DNA of 64,000 nucleotides from Lachnospiraceae bacterium (GTDB taxonomy: Bacteria > Bacillota > Clostridia > Lachnospirales > Lachnospiraceae), in the NCBI GenBank assembly GCA_910575835.1, contig CAJTGB010000014.1, positions 1-64,000 on the forward strand. The letters run 5' to 3'. Position numbers and translations under genes: made by a program. The notes below the pieces were generated by a model. It searched no databases and was not told where the DNA came from. It saw only the letters and a list, made by a program, of their open reading frames with translations. Positions 1-12,616 of the stretch are shown piece after piece. Position 1 is the first letter of the stretch, and the number at the start of each line of letters is the position of its first letter.

Positions 1-96
1 GTTGTAGATGTATTAGCTTTGCAGGGAGCCGGATGCGGGAAAGCTGCACGTCCGGTTCTGAGAGGGGTAAGCCCCGTAAGGGACTTACCTACTTAC
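1..96 (+). mobile_element. 3' end of a group II intron (domains V and VI)
   Basis: Positions 26-60 form the 34-35 nt catalytic hairpin typical of bacterial group II intron domain V (GAGCCGG arm, GAAA-type apex, CCGGTTCTG arm). Positions 67-88 form domain VI: GTAAG (67-71) pairs with CTTAC (84-88) and CCC (72-74) with GGG (80-82), leaving an unpaired A at 83 in the branch-point position. The intron probably ends near 96 (CTACTTAC). The reverse-transcriptase ORF and the 5' half lie outside the window. Confidence 0.85.
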
Positions 97-155
97 CAAA
101 TTTATATCTTAGATTTTTCCGTTATACGAATCTTTCCGGGGATGTGTATTAGTTC

Positions 156-180
156 GGCAGAAAGACAGTAAGTTTCTGCC
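156..180 (+). other. Hairpin, perfect 8-bp arms
   Basis: GGCAGAAA at 156-163 pairs with TTTCTGCC at 173-180 around a 9-nt loop. It lies between the intron end and the terminator and could belong to the 3' untranslated region of the gene interrupted or preceded by the intron. No T-run follows. Confidence 0.4.
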
Positions 181-202
181 GGGCTGATTCACGTGACAGC
201 AG

Positions 203-243
203 GACCATGGTATGTTGATGTATTGGGCAGCCATGGTCTTTTT
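203..243 (+). terminator. Rho-independent terminator
   Basis: GACCATGG (203-210) pairs with CCATGGTC (231-238), followed by TTTTT at 239-243. It closes the transcription unit upstream of the MutS2-like gene. 244-365 contains only the leader of that gene; its Shine-Dalgarno is GAGGAG at 353-358. Confidence 0.75.
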
Positions 244-365
244 GCGTTCTGATATAGATAGATATTGAACGAGCTGTTTTGTTCATGACAGGCGGAAGGG
301 ATCCCTTGGCATAGGCACATTTTAGGGCGCGGGAATTAATGTCTGATTAATAGAGGAGATATGAG

Positions 366-2267
366 ATGAATATAGAAAAACAGATTGAATTTGATAAGAT
401 CAAAGAGAAATGGATGGAGCTGGCAATCACGGACCAGGCAAAGGAGCGGATCCGCACGGTGTCGTTCTGTCTGTCTGAAATGGAATTAAGAAAAAGATTA
501 AAGGATACAACGGACAGCAGGCTTCTAATGGAACAAATAGGAATGCCGCCTTTGCAAAATGTATCTGAGATCAAAGAGATCCTGATGATCGCGGAAAAAG
601 GGGGATGTCTTACGCCGTATCAGCTTGAACAGGTGGAGAAGGTATTAGCGGCAGTCAGGCGTCTCAGAGATTACCTGACCAGAGGAAGGAGCTCTGGCAA
701 TTCACTGGCCTATTATGACGAGAATCTCTATACTGTTGAAGAACTCCGGGAGGAGATCGGCAGGCAGATCCGGGGACAGGAGGTGGATGATCATGCGTCA
801 AAGGAGCTTTTGCAGATCCGAAGGCAGATCGTAAAGTGTGAAGAGCAGATGAGGCAGAAGGCGGAGCAGGTGCTGCGCTCCAACAAAGAGTGCATGGCGG
901 ATAATTTTTGTACCCTGCGTAACGGAAGGATCTGTGTCCCGGTAAAAAAGGAATATAAGTTCAGGATACAGGGAAACACAATCGATAGATCCTCGACCGG
1001 CAATACTTTTTTCATTGAGCCGGCGGGTGCGGCGAAGTATTACGAGGAGCTTACGCTTCTTAAGAGCAGTGAAGAGAATGAGGTCTGCCGTATTCTCTAT
1101 ACGCTGACGGCGCTTACCGCAGAATCGGCTGATCTGATGAAGGAAGATATGAGGATGATTGAAAAGCTGGACTTCATCTTTTCAAAAGGAAAGCTGAGTA
1201 TAGACCTGGATGCGTCGGATCCGGCCATCAACACGGATCGCAGGATCGTTCTTAAGGACGCCAGACATCCGCTGATGGACAAGGAAGTGAATGTGCCGTT
1301 GCAGTTCGAAGTCGGAGAACGGGCGAGAGGGATTGTCATAACCGGGCCGAATATGGGCGGGAAGACGGTGGCGATCAAGACGGTCATGTTAAACTGCATA
1401 ATGGCGCAGTGCGGGCTGCATGTTACCTGTAGGGAGGCAGATATCTGCATGAACAGCGCGTATCTTTGCGATATCGGCGACGGGCAGGATATTACGGAGA
1501 ATCTGTCTACCTTCTCGGCCCATATCAGGAATGTGCTGGAAGTGTTAAATGAGGTAAATAAGGACAGCTTTGTGATCATGGATGAACTGGGATCCGGGAC
1601 CGATCCGGCGGAAGGCATGGGGATAGCGGTTGCAATCCTGGAAGAGCTGAAAAAGAGCGGCGCGATCTTCCTTGTGACGACGCACTATCCTGAGATCAAG
1701 GAGTATGCGGATAAGACAGAGGGCGTCGTGAATGCGAGAATGACATTTGACAGGGAAACGTTAAAGCCGGCTTACCAGATGGTGATCGGCGAAGCGGGAG
1801 AGAGCTGTGCCTTTTATATAGCCGACAGGCTTGGGATGCCAAACGAGATGCTGAGAACGGCGGTGCGCGCCGCTTATGGTGAAGACGCGCTTGCTTCTTA
1901 TCCGTTTGGGGAGGAGGATACAATAGTAAAAAAGCGGAACACTAAGAAGATCTCCAGGATAAAGAAGTCAAAAGGCAATGCCGGGCTTACGGCGAAATAC
2001 AACCGGGGCGACAGTGTGATGGTATATCCTGACAGGAAGATCGGGATCGTATGTGAACCAGTCAATGAGAAGGGTGTACTGCGGGTGCAGATGCCCGGTA
2101 AAAAGATCTGGATCAATCACAAACGGGTGAAGCTCCATGTGGCGGCAGAGGAGCTGTATCCGGAAGATTATGATTTCTCGATCGTCTTTGATACGGTTGC
2201 GAACAGGAAGATCCGCCATGATATGGAGCGGAAATATACGGATGAAGTAATAATATATGAGGAGTGA
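366..2267 (+). CDS. MutS2-like ATPase lacking the Smr domain
   Basis: This 633-residue protein has the layout of MutS2: a long helical core/clamp region (about residues 1-300) and a C-terminal ABC-type ATPase. The Walker A motif GPNMGGKT lies near residues 327-334, and the Walker B/signature stretch IMDELGSGTDPAEG follows. Bacterial MutS2 is usually about 780-790 residues with a KOW-like segment and a C-terminal Smr nuclease domain; here the protein stops after a short basic segment, so no Smr domain is present. The start is the ATG at 366 behind GAGGAG, because the ATG at 361 runs straight into a stop. MutS2 proteins act on recombination intermediates or collided ribosomes; which job this Smr-less paralogue does cannot be told from sequence. 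Confidence 0.85.
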   Translation: MNIEKQIEFDKIKEKWMELAITDQAKERIRTVSFCLSEMELRKRLKDTTDSRLLMEQIGMPPLQNVSEIKEILMIAEKGGCLTPYQLEQVEKVLAAVRRLRDYLTRGRSSGNSLAYYDENLYTVEELREEIGRQIRGQEVDDHASKELLQIRRQIVKCEEQMRQKAEQVLRSNKECMADNFCTLRNGRICVPVKKEYKFRIQGNTIDRSSTGNTFFIEPAGAAKYYEELTLLKSSEENEVCRILYTLTALTAESADLMKEDMRMIEKLDFIFSKGKLSIDLDASDPAINTDRRIVLKDARHPLMDKEVNVPLQFEVGERARGIVITGPNMGGKTVAIKTVMLNCIMAQCGLHVTCREADICMNSAYLCDIGDGQDITENLSTFSAHIRNVLEVLNEVNKDSFVIMDELGSGTDPAEGMGIAVAILEELKKSGAIFLVTTHYPEIKEYADKTEGVVNARMTFDRETLKPAYQMVIGEAGESCAFYIADRLGMPNEMLRTAVRAAYGEDALASYPFGEEDTIVKKRNTKKISRIKKSKGNAGLTAKYNRGDSVMVYPDRKIGIVCEPVNEKGVLRVQMPGKKIWINHKRVKLHVAAEELYPEDYDFSIVFDTVANRKIRHDMERKYTDEVIIYEE

Positions 2268-2317
2268 TGCTGTTTGGAGTTCATTTGGACTTAAGCGGGC
2301 AGAGATTAAGCGGGTAG

Positions 2318-2362
2318 TTCTGTGACATAATCACAGAAATCCATTCTGTATTTTGGTATGAT
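2318..2362 (+). promoter_or_regulatory. Crp/Fnr-like operator with -10 element, upstream of the rhodanese operon
   Basis: TTCTGTGA (2318-2325) and TCACAGAA (2331-2338) form a perfect inverted repeat around CATAA. This is the TGTGA...TCACA arrangement used by Crp/Fnr regulators, with a 5-nt rather than 6-nt spacer. A TATGAT -10 follows at 2357-2362 without a good -35, so the site would be centred near -41, the usual place for a class II activator site. Assigning a regulator is inference. Confidence 0.5.
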
Positions 2363-2392
2363 CGATTCAACAAGAAGAGAAGGAGACATAGG

Positions 2393-2713
2393 ATGGGATT
2401 ATTTAATTTGTTTGGAGGCGCTGATATCAATCAAGGTCTGAAAGAATATGAAAATACGGCGGGCGCCGTGCTCCTGGATGTACGGACACCCCAGGAATAT
2501 AAGGACGGACACGTTCCGGGAAGCAAAAATGTTCCGCTTCAGTCGATCCGGGAAGCAAAGGCGGTTATCAGCAGAACGGATACACCTGTTTTTGTGTACT
2601 GTCTTTCTGGAGGCAGGAGCCGGCAGGCGGCGGGAATGCTGGAACGGATGGGATATGGCAATGTAAAAAACATAGGCGGTATCAGCGCCTATAAAGGAAA
2701 GGTGGAAAGATAA
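2393..2713 (+). CDS. Single-domain rhodanese-like sulfurtransferase
   Basis: This 106-residue protein is one rhodanese domain. LLDVRTPQEYKDGHVPGS is the CH2A-like motif, and the active-site loop is CLSGGRS with the persulfide Cys near residue 70. AGAAGGAG precedes the ATG. Such proteins carry sulfane sulfur. It lies 1 bp upstream of a CoA-disulfide reductase that has its own rhodanese domain, so the pair probably works together in persulfide or low-molecular-weight thiol handling. The Crp/Fnr-like site at 2318-2338 is placed to control both. Confidence 0.88.
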   Translation: MGLFNLFGGADINQGLKEYENTAGAVLLDVRTPQEYKDGHVPGSKNVPLQSIREAKAVISRTDTPVFVYCLSGGRSRQAAGMLERMGYGNVKNIGGISAYKGKVER

Positions 2714-2714
2714 T

Positions 2715-4406
2715 ATGAAGGTTGTAATTGTAGGCGGTGTAGCCGGCGGGGCAACTGCCGCCGCCAGGCTTAGAAGATTAGATGAACAGGCGGAAATCAT
2801 TGTATTTGAGCGTTCAGGGTATATTTCCTATGCAAACTGCGGATTGCCGTATTATATAGGAGATATTATCACGGATCCGGAAGAGCTGACACTTCAGACG
2901 CCGGAGAGTTTCTTCTCGCGGTTCCGTGTAACAATGAAGGTGCGTCATGAGGTCATTGCGCTTCATCCCAAGGAACATACGGTTACCGTTAAGAATCTGG
3001 AATCCGGCGAAGAATTTGAAGAAAGCTATGATAAGCTTATTCTTTCCCCGGGAGCAAAGCCAACCCAGCCAAGGATTCCCGGCACAGCAAGCGATAAGGT
3101 GTTTACTCTGCGCACGGTAGAGGATACCTTCCGCATAAAAGAATATATTCAGAAGCATCATCCGCAGTCAGCCGTCCTGTCAGGCGGCGGGTTTATCGGT
3201 CTTGAATTGGCTGAGAATCTGAGGCGTCTTGGCATGGAGGTCACCATCGTTCAGCGTCCGAAGCAGTTGATGAATCCCTTTGACTCAGATATGGCGGCTT
3301 TTATTCACGGGGAGATGCGTAAGCATGGCGTAAAACTGGCCCTTGGCCATACTGTGGAGGGCTTCGAGGAGAAGGGGGACGGTGTGGAAGTGCTTCTTAA
3401 GGACGAGGCTCCTCTTTTCGCAGATATGGTGGTGCTTGCTATCGGTGTCACTCCTGATACGGTTCTTGCGAAGGACGCGGGGCTTGAACTTGGGATCAAG
3501 GGCAGTATTATCGTCAATGACCGGATGGAAACCTCAGCTTCGGACGTCTATGCCGTCGGCGACGCGGTGCAGGTGAAGCATTACGTTACCGGGCAGGATG
3601 CGCTGATCTCTCTTGCAGGTCCAGCAAATAAACAGGGACGGATCGCGGCTGACAATATCTGCGGCAGGGACAGCAGATATCGGGGATCTATGGGAAGCTC
3701 TGTCATACAGGTATTCGATATGACCGCCGCGGTTACAGGGATCAACGAGACCAACGCGAAGAAAGCGGGACTTATCGTAGATAAGGTGATCCTCTCACCT
3801 ATGAGCCATGCAGGTTATTATCCCGGCGGCAAGGTGATGACGATGAAGGTGGTCTTTGAAAAAGAGACCGGCCGTCTGCTTGGAGCTCAGATCGTAGGAT
3901 ACGAGGGTGTGGATAAGCGGATCGACGTTCTTGCCGCGGCAATCCATGCGGGCATGAAAGCGGCCGATCTAAAGGAGCTTGACCTTGCCTATGCGCCGCC
4001 GTATTCTTCAGCGAAGGATCCGGTAAATATGGCAGGGTTCATGGCTGAAAATATAGCACAGGGGATATTAAAGCAGTTCCATCCTGAGGATGTGAAGGAG
4101 CTGCCCCGTGACGGAAGCGTGGTTCTGCTCGATGTTCGGACAGAAGGAGAGTACAGCCGCGGACATATTGAGGATTTTATCAATATCCCGGTGGATGAGC
4201 TTCGTGAGCGGATCAATGAGATTGAGAAGGGAAAACCAGTCTATGTGATGTGCCAGAGCGGGCTGCGCAGCTATATTGCAGTAAGAATCCTGACAGGCTG
4301 CGGATATGACGCATATAATCTGTCCGGCGGATTCCGCTTCTATGACGCGGTGAACAATGACCGGTGCCTGATAGAATCGGCGACGGCATGCGGTATGGAC
4401 CGCTAG
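2715..4406 (+). CDS. CoA-disulfide reductase with C-terminal rhodanese domain (CoADR-RHD type)
   Basis: The 563-residue flavoprotein begins with the FAD-binding GGVAGGATAAARLRR motif and has the single active-site Cys of the CoADR/NADH oxidase/NADH peroxidase family at about residue 42 (YANCGLPYYIG). A second nucleotide-binding segment (SGGGFIGLELAENL) and an FAD segment ending in AVGDA follow, then the dimerisation domain, and from about residue 455 a rhodanese domain with Cys near 513 (VMCQSGLRS). The fusion is known from CoA-disulfide, persulfide and polysulfide reductases that use NAD(P)H. It is co-transcribed with the single rhodanese, 1 bp upstream. Exact substrate specificity cannot be read from the sequence. 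Confidence 0.88.
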   Translation: MKVVIVGGVAGGATAAARLRRLDEQAEIIVFERSGYISYANCGLPYYIGDIITDPEELTLQTPESFFSRFRVTMKVRHEVIALHPKEHTVTVKNLESGEEFEESYDKLILSPGAKPTQPRIPGTASDKVFTLRTVEDTFRIKEYIQKHHPQSAVLSGGGFIGLELAENLRRLGMEVTIVQRPKQLMNPFDSDMAAFIHGEMRKHGVKLALGHTVEGFEEKGDGVEVLLKDEAPLFADMVVLAIGVTPDTVLAKDAGLELGIKGSIIVNDRMETSASDVYAVGDAVQVKHYVTGQDALISLAGPANKQGRIAADNICGRDSRYRGSMGSSVIQVFDMTAAVTGINETNAKKAGLIVDKVILSPMSHAGYYPGGKVMTMKVVFEKETGRLLGAQIVGYEGVDKRIDVLAAAIHAGMKAADLKELDLAYAPPYSSAKDPVNMAGFMAENIAQGILKQFHPEDVKELPRDGSVVLLDVRTEGEYSRGHIEDFINIPVDELRERINEIEKGKPVYVMCQSGLRSYIAVRILTGCGYDAYNLSGGFRFYDAVNNDRCLIESATACGMDR

Positions 4407-4437
4407 GAGTTTTTTAGATAACGTATAAGAAAGTATT

Positions 4438-4472
4438 GGGAAATGGTGTCTTGTGTAAAGGCATCATTTCCC
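4438..4472. other. Intergenic hairpin
   Basis: GGGAAATG (4438-4445) pairs with CATTTCCC (4465-4472) and the stem extends with one mismatch. It sits between two converging genes, the reductase (+) and the Rpn-like gene (-), and may end both transcripts, although neither side has a good T-run. Confidence 0.4.
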
Positions 4473-4520
4473 ATATGGTATTGCAGGAATTGGATTCCTT
4501 CTTTTTGACATTATTTTCCG

Positions 4521-5184
4521 CTATAAACCATAGCGTTGATACATCTGTTCAAGATATGTCCTGTCCTCGCTTGCTTTTTTCAAATCATCCATAAGATTGT
4601 CGTGGAGAAGAAGCTTTATGCTTTTGATATTCTCTGAGCAGCAGCTCTGTATTCCTATTCATCGGCAGATTCCGGGTTAAGCTGCTAAGCCATAGATTTT
4701 CTTCGGGCGGGAGCTTGCTGATTAATAGAATCTGCATGGATATCGGATCGTTTTTAAGCTTATAGATGCCTTTTGCCGTTTGTTCGGCGTCTATATTCCT
4801 TTCGGCTTTCAGAATCTTCAGCATTTTTCGAGGAAAATGGCTGCATACGAAAGTGATTGTGACATCGTTCATGGAGATGCCGTGAGTATTTTCCGTATTA
4901 GATTGAAAGAGGCATGCATAACCGTATACTTTGTAAAAATCATTGATGCTTAGATAATCATCAGGACTTTTGTATTCTATTAAGTTATATTTTCGGAAAA
5001 TCTTTCCAATGTTCTTTTGTACAGGCGTATCATCAGAATTCTTTATGATCAGAGTGTCAATACGCAGAGCCTTTTTGTATAGCTCATGTTCTGAATGGAA
5101 TTCCAGATGCGCAGTCTCTCTTTGGAGTTCGATTTGAAGCGACGCATGAAAACCGTCATGCCACTGTAAGAGATCAGCTGCCAT
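4521..5184 (-). pseudogene. Rpn-like PD-(D/E)XK nuclease-family gene with a single-base frameshift
   Basis: The open frame from 5184 to 4585 encodes 199 residues. RIDTLII followed by a strand ending IEYK gives the D...(E)xK pattern of the Rpn/transposase-like PD-(D/E)XK proteins common in Lachnospiraceae (often misannotated as 3-isopropylmalate dehydrogenase). After EYQKHK the frame drifts into a short meaningless tail. Removing one A from the A-run at 4615-4617 (minus strand AAA) gives KLLLHDNLMDDLKKASEDR... and runs to a stop at 4521, the expected kind of C-terminus. It is therefore a frameshifted gene or a sequencing error. The family's longer C-terminal coiled coil is also missing, so the protein is short. 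The function of this copy is unknown. Confidence 0.6.
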
Positions 5185-5333
5185 TTGCTACCTCCATTAT
5201 ATTCAATATATTGCCTGTATGCAAGGTATTGGAGTTATTTAGATGCAAGTAATGGTGTAACGGATAATTACTGACGAATGTCAGATTTGAAAATCAGATT
5301 ATTAGATATTTTCATTGACTTTTCTGTAAAACG

Positions 5334-5374
5334 AAATCCACTGTACGAATCTTTTATTCTGTACAGTGGATTTT
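5334..5374. terminator. 13-bp perfect hairpin, probable bidirectional terminator
   Basis: AAATCCACTGTAC (5334-5346) pairs perfectly with GTACAGTGGATTT (5361-5373), with T-rich sequence on both sides. It sits in the 490-bp gap between the divergent Rpn-like and M42 genes. The rest of that gap (5185-5676) is AT-rich and I see no gene in it. Confidence 0.55.
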
Positions 5375-5676
5375 AAAATTCTGTGTCCATTGGATGATAC
5401 CTCATCTTTCTTATATTTAGTATTTTATTCTTTGGATGAAAAATTTAAGTTTTTGGTGGTCTGTCCTCCTTTTCTTTTGTTGATATTATGATATCGCATA
5501 AAGAAGGAAATGTCAAGAGAAAATCAGAAAAAAATTATAATAATATATAAAAAACTGATAAATTATTAAAATAGAAAAAAGTGAAAGAGGATTTGCTGAT
5601 ATTTTATAATGCATCTGGTTTACTATCGGATCTTCGGATGTTAGAATGGGAGGAAGAACAGGAGGTAATTCAGAGT

Positions 5677-6690
5677 ATGAATGAGATTTTTTTGGAAAAT
5701 ATTTTGAGTGAGATATCCGTATCCGGCTGCGAAGAGCCGGTGCAGGAGGTTGTAAAAGCGTATATGAAGGATTATGCGGACGAGATACGAGAAGACGAGA
5801 TCGGAGATGTGGTCTGTGTGCTGAACCCGGGCAGCAGTAAGAGGATCATGCTGTCCGCACATGCGGATGAGATCGGGGCGGTGATCTCCAACGTGACGGA
5901 AAACGGACGGCTTCAGGTCGTAAGCCGCGGGGGGATCATTCCTTTCACGTATCCGGGGCAGCAGATCCAGATACGTACGAGAGAGAAGATCGTCTACGGA
6001 GTCGTCGAAGCGCGGCGGGAATTCTTCGACAATAAAGAGATGAAAGCGAAGGATTTTCTGGTGGATATCGGTGCGGTGACGAAGGAGGAGGCTCTCCGGC
6101 AGATATCTCTCGGAGATGCAGTGGTATTGGACACTCATATCCGAAGGATGATGAACGGAAGGCTGACCGCCCGTGCATTGGATGACAGGCTTGGTGTGTT
6201 CATCATTATGGAGGCGCTTCGAAGGGCGAAGGAGAAGGGCTGCAGCGCGGGCGTATACGCGGCTGCAACAGTCGGCGAGGAGACCACGAAGAACGGTGCT
6301 TACTGGTGCAGTGCGCGGATCAGGCCGGATGCAGCAATCGTAGTGGATGTCACCTACTGCAGTGATTATGGCGATAAGGAGACGGCAGAGGCGGGGACAG
6401 TGACGCTTGGAGGCGGACCGGTTCTGTGCAACAGTCCGACTGTAGCGAAGAAGATGAATGATAAGATGGAAGCCTGCGGAGCAGATCTGCAGATACCAAT
6501 TCAGCGGGAAGCGGCAGGCGGGCTTACATGCACGGACGGCGACCGGATACATTTTTCCGGGGAGGGCGTTCCTCTGGTGCTGGTATCCATACCGCTTCGA
6601 TACATGCATACACCGGCGGAGGTAGCGGATCTGAAGGACGTGGAAGGGTGCATAGAGCTGATCGCAGAGTTTCTGTGCCGATATGAATAA
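5677..6690 (+). CDS. M42 family metallo-aminopeptidase
   Basis: The start is taken at the ATG 5677, ten bases after AGGAGGT; the frame is open back to a GTG at 5581, but family members begin close to the MNEIFLENILSEISVSG segment. The resulting 338-residue protein has all metal and catalytic positions of the M42/M18/M20-like fold: His62 (SAHADEIG), Asp169 (ALDDRLG), Glu201/Glu202 (VGEET), Asp224 (VVDVTY) and His311 (YMHTPAE). M42 enzymes are cytoplasmic, usually dodecameric, cobalt- or zinc-dependent aminopeptidases that trim peptides after the proteasome or Clp proteases; some members are annotated as endoglucanase M. It is monocistronic and converges on the YesL-like gene 7 bp away. Confidence 0.88.
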   Translation: MNEIFLENILSEISVSGCEEPVQEVVKAYMKDYADEIREDEIGDVVCVLNPGSSKRIMLSAHADEIGAVISNVTENGRLQVVSRGGIIPFTYPGQQIQIRTREKIVYGVVEARREFFDNKEMKAKDFLVDIGAVTKEEALRQISLGDAVVLDTHIRRMMNGRLTARALDDRLGVFIIMEALRRAKEKGCSAGVYAAATVGEETTKNGAYWCSARIRPDAAIVVDVTYCSDYGDKETAEAGTVTLGGGPVLCNSPTVAKKMNDKMEACGADLQIPIQREAAGGLTCTDGDRIHFSGEGVPLVLVSIPLRYMHTPAEVADLKDVEGCIELIAEFLCRYE

Positions 6691-6697
6691 GAGAAAG

Positions 6698-7303
6698 TCA
6701 GGAATCCCCCATCATGGCTCTTAGGAGGAGGGATTCCACATAAGTGAAGCCGGACGCCCCGATCAGAAGTGTGAAGATCAGAACGAACAGCATTGTTTGA
6801 ACGGAGAAGAGGCAGAGGAAGAGTACCGGTATATTCAGTGCGGCGAGCAGCAGGAATAATCCGGGCTTTTCTGTGACGATACGCAGGATTTGCCGGGCGG
6901 CCTTGGCGTGCGTATAATGGAATCGGGCAAGGAAAGGAAAGTAGTACAGCGCATATACGCCGAGCAGGATCAGGAAGATCAGTGACAGGACTCCTGTTAT
7001 CAGAAACAGGAGTTCTGTACTTCGAAGCGCCAGAATGATGTTGAACGAAAATAATGTTCCCATAACGGCGAACAGCAGAAAGGAGATGGTCGCGGGCTTA
7101 AGATTTTGCCGGAATGCGCGGAAATATTCTTTTGCAATATAAGACTCTTCATTTTTTACCAGCTTTAAGTTCACCGAGAAAAGCGCCGTCATCGAGGCGC
7201 CGACGGTGACGAGGGGCAGAGAAGTAAGGACGAAGAGAAGGTTCAAAAGCAGCAGTTCAAAAATTCTTGAAAACATGTCTATTATTTTCATTTCGTGATT
7301 CAT
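6698..7303 (-). CDS. YesL-like DUF624 membrane protein
   Basis: With the ATG at 7303, eight bases after GGAGG, the protein has 201 residues and starts MNHEMKIIDMFSRIFELL. It has about five hydrophobic segments and the SLPLVTVGASMTALFSV motif characteristic of DUF624/YesL. These membrane proteins are repeatedly found beside carbohydrate ABC transporters of gut Firmicutes, and this one is divergent from the lacZ-ABC operon across a 400-bp control region. A role as accessory or sensor of sugar uptake is inference from that association. The longer upstream frame to 7360 lacks a ribosome binding site. Confidence 0.8.
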   Translation of the reverse strand: MNHEMKIIDMFSRIFELLLLNLLFVLTSLPLVTVGASMTALFSVNLKLVKNEESYIAKEYFRAFRQNLKPATISFLLFAVMGTLFSFNIILALRSTELLFLITGVLSLIFLILLGVYALYYFPFLARFHYTHAKAARQILRIVTEKPGLFLLLAALNIPVLFLCLFSVQTMLFVLIFTLLIGASGFTYVESLLLRAMMGDS

Positions 7304-7540
7304 GATAACATCCTCCGTAATATAATATGATTTCTGTGAAGCAGCGAGCCGGGCAGACATTACACGAATGTGCTGACCGTATTATATTTGGCGGCTGCCG
7401 TGAGTTTTTAATTTAGTAAAATTTTACTAATGAAATTTTCTCCTATTTTTATTTTATCAAATTTAACACATGGAATCAAATGAAAAGTCATTGTTAAATA
7501 CATACAAAAAAGTGGTGTTCTGATTTGGTTATAATGACAG

Positions 7541-7605
7541 TTTTACTGGTGAATATAGATATTTACCAGTAAAACATTGACTTATAACCAGTAAAATGAT
7601 ATTAT
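7541..7605 (+). promoter_or_regulatory. Promoter and triple operator of the beta-galactosidase/ABC operon
   Basis: TTGACT at 7577-7582 and TATTAT at 7600-7605 are 17 bp apart, a near-consensus vegetative promoter. The motif ACCAGTAAAA occurs at 7565-7574 and again at 7587-7596 inside the promoter spacer, and its reverse complement TTTTACTGGT is at 7541-7550. A repressor bound to these copies would block RNA polymerase. The LacI-type regulator encoded at 14936 is the obvious candidate, by inference. The remainder of 7304-7715 is AT-rich leader and holds no gene. Confidence 0.65.
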
Positions 7606-7691
7606 AAAGCCGTAAATATACAAAATGTGATGTTGAGGTCAGAAAGTATTTAACCAATTTGACCTTTTGACCCTGGTATCAAAATATTTAA

Positions 7692-11739
<4,048 letters not shown>

Positions 11740-11741
11740 TT

Positions 11742-12563
11742 ATGAAAGCATTCGGAAAAATATTTGGATATATCGTACTTATCATTGCAGCCTTTTTGTC
11801 GCTGTTCCCGTTCTACTTCATGTTCGTGTCGGGAACGAATACTAATAACCAGATTTTGTCGGTGCCGCCGAAGCTTTCGATCGGCAGCGAGCTTGTGGCG
11901 AATTTTGAGATTCTTGTAGATAAGGTAGACCTGCTGACAAGTATCTGGAACACGCTGTTTGTATCCGTTGCGTATACGGTCCTGGCGCTTTTGATATTCT
12001 CGGCGGCAGGCTATGCGCTGGCAAAATTTGATTTCAAGGGAAAAGGCATCATCTTTACATTTGTTATGGGTTCCATGATGATTCCGTCGCTGGTTATGTA
12101 TGTGCCGTTATTCGAGATGATGATCGAGATCGATATGACGGACAGCCATTGGGCGGTGATTCTGCCGATGCTTGCCAACGCTTTCGGAATCTTTCTGATG
12201 CGCCAGAATATGCTGAACTTCCCGACGGCTCTTTTAGAGGCGGGAAGAATCGACGGAGTCGGCGAGATCAGCCTGTTTTTCAGGATCGTACTGCCGAACA
12301 TCAAGCCGGCGCTCGGCGCACTGGTCATCTATATGTTTACCAGTATGTGGAATAACTTTATGTGGCCGTTGATCATCCTTGGAAGCGAGGAGAAATATAC
12401 GCTTCCGATTTCCCTGGCGATGCTGGACGGAAATCCGACGAATAAAAACTATGCTGTGATCTTACTTGCTACAGCCGTAGCGACCCTGCCGATCCTGGTT
12501 ATCTTCCTGGTATTCCAGAAGCAATTCGTAGCAGGCGTTATGGGCGGAGCAGTGAAAGAGTAA
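11742..12563 (+). CDS. Carbohydrate ABC transporter permease (MalG/UgpE type)
   Basis: The 273-residue protein has about six membrane helices, with the EAA-type motif around LEAGRIDGVGEISLFFRIVLPN, and pairs with the preceding MalF-type permease to form the channel. GGAGG lies just upstream of the ATG, inside the end of the previous gene. No unusual feature is seen. Confidence 0.9.
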   Translation: MKAFGKIFGYIVLIIAAFLSLFPFYFMFVSGTNTNNQILSVPPKLSIGSELVANFEILVDKVDLLTSIWNTLFVSVAYTVLALLIFSAAGYALAKFDFKGKGIIFTFVMGSMMIPSLVMYVPLFEMMIEIDMTDSHWAVILPMLANAFGIFLMRQNMLNFPTALLEAGRIDGVGEISLFFRIVLPNIKPALGALVIYMFTSMWNNFMWPLIILGSEEKYTLPISLAMLDGNPTNKNYAVILLATAVATLPILVIFLVFQKQFVAGVMGGAVKE

Positions 12564-12616
12564 ATTGCCGCCGAATGAAGATAAGAAGGCGGTACACTAT
12601 GAAGGAGGAAAAAATA

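Noticed and set aside
1-365. tRNA or rRNA gene near the window start
   Set aside because: The hairpins fit group II intron domains V/VI and a terminator; no cloverleaf or rRNA sequence was recognised.
5641-6609. 322-codon minus-strand frame opposite the M42 peptidase
   Set aside because: The plus strand has every M42 ligand; the antisense frame has no domain or ribosome binding site.
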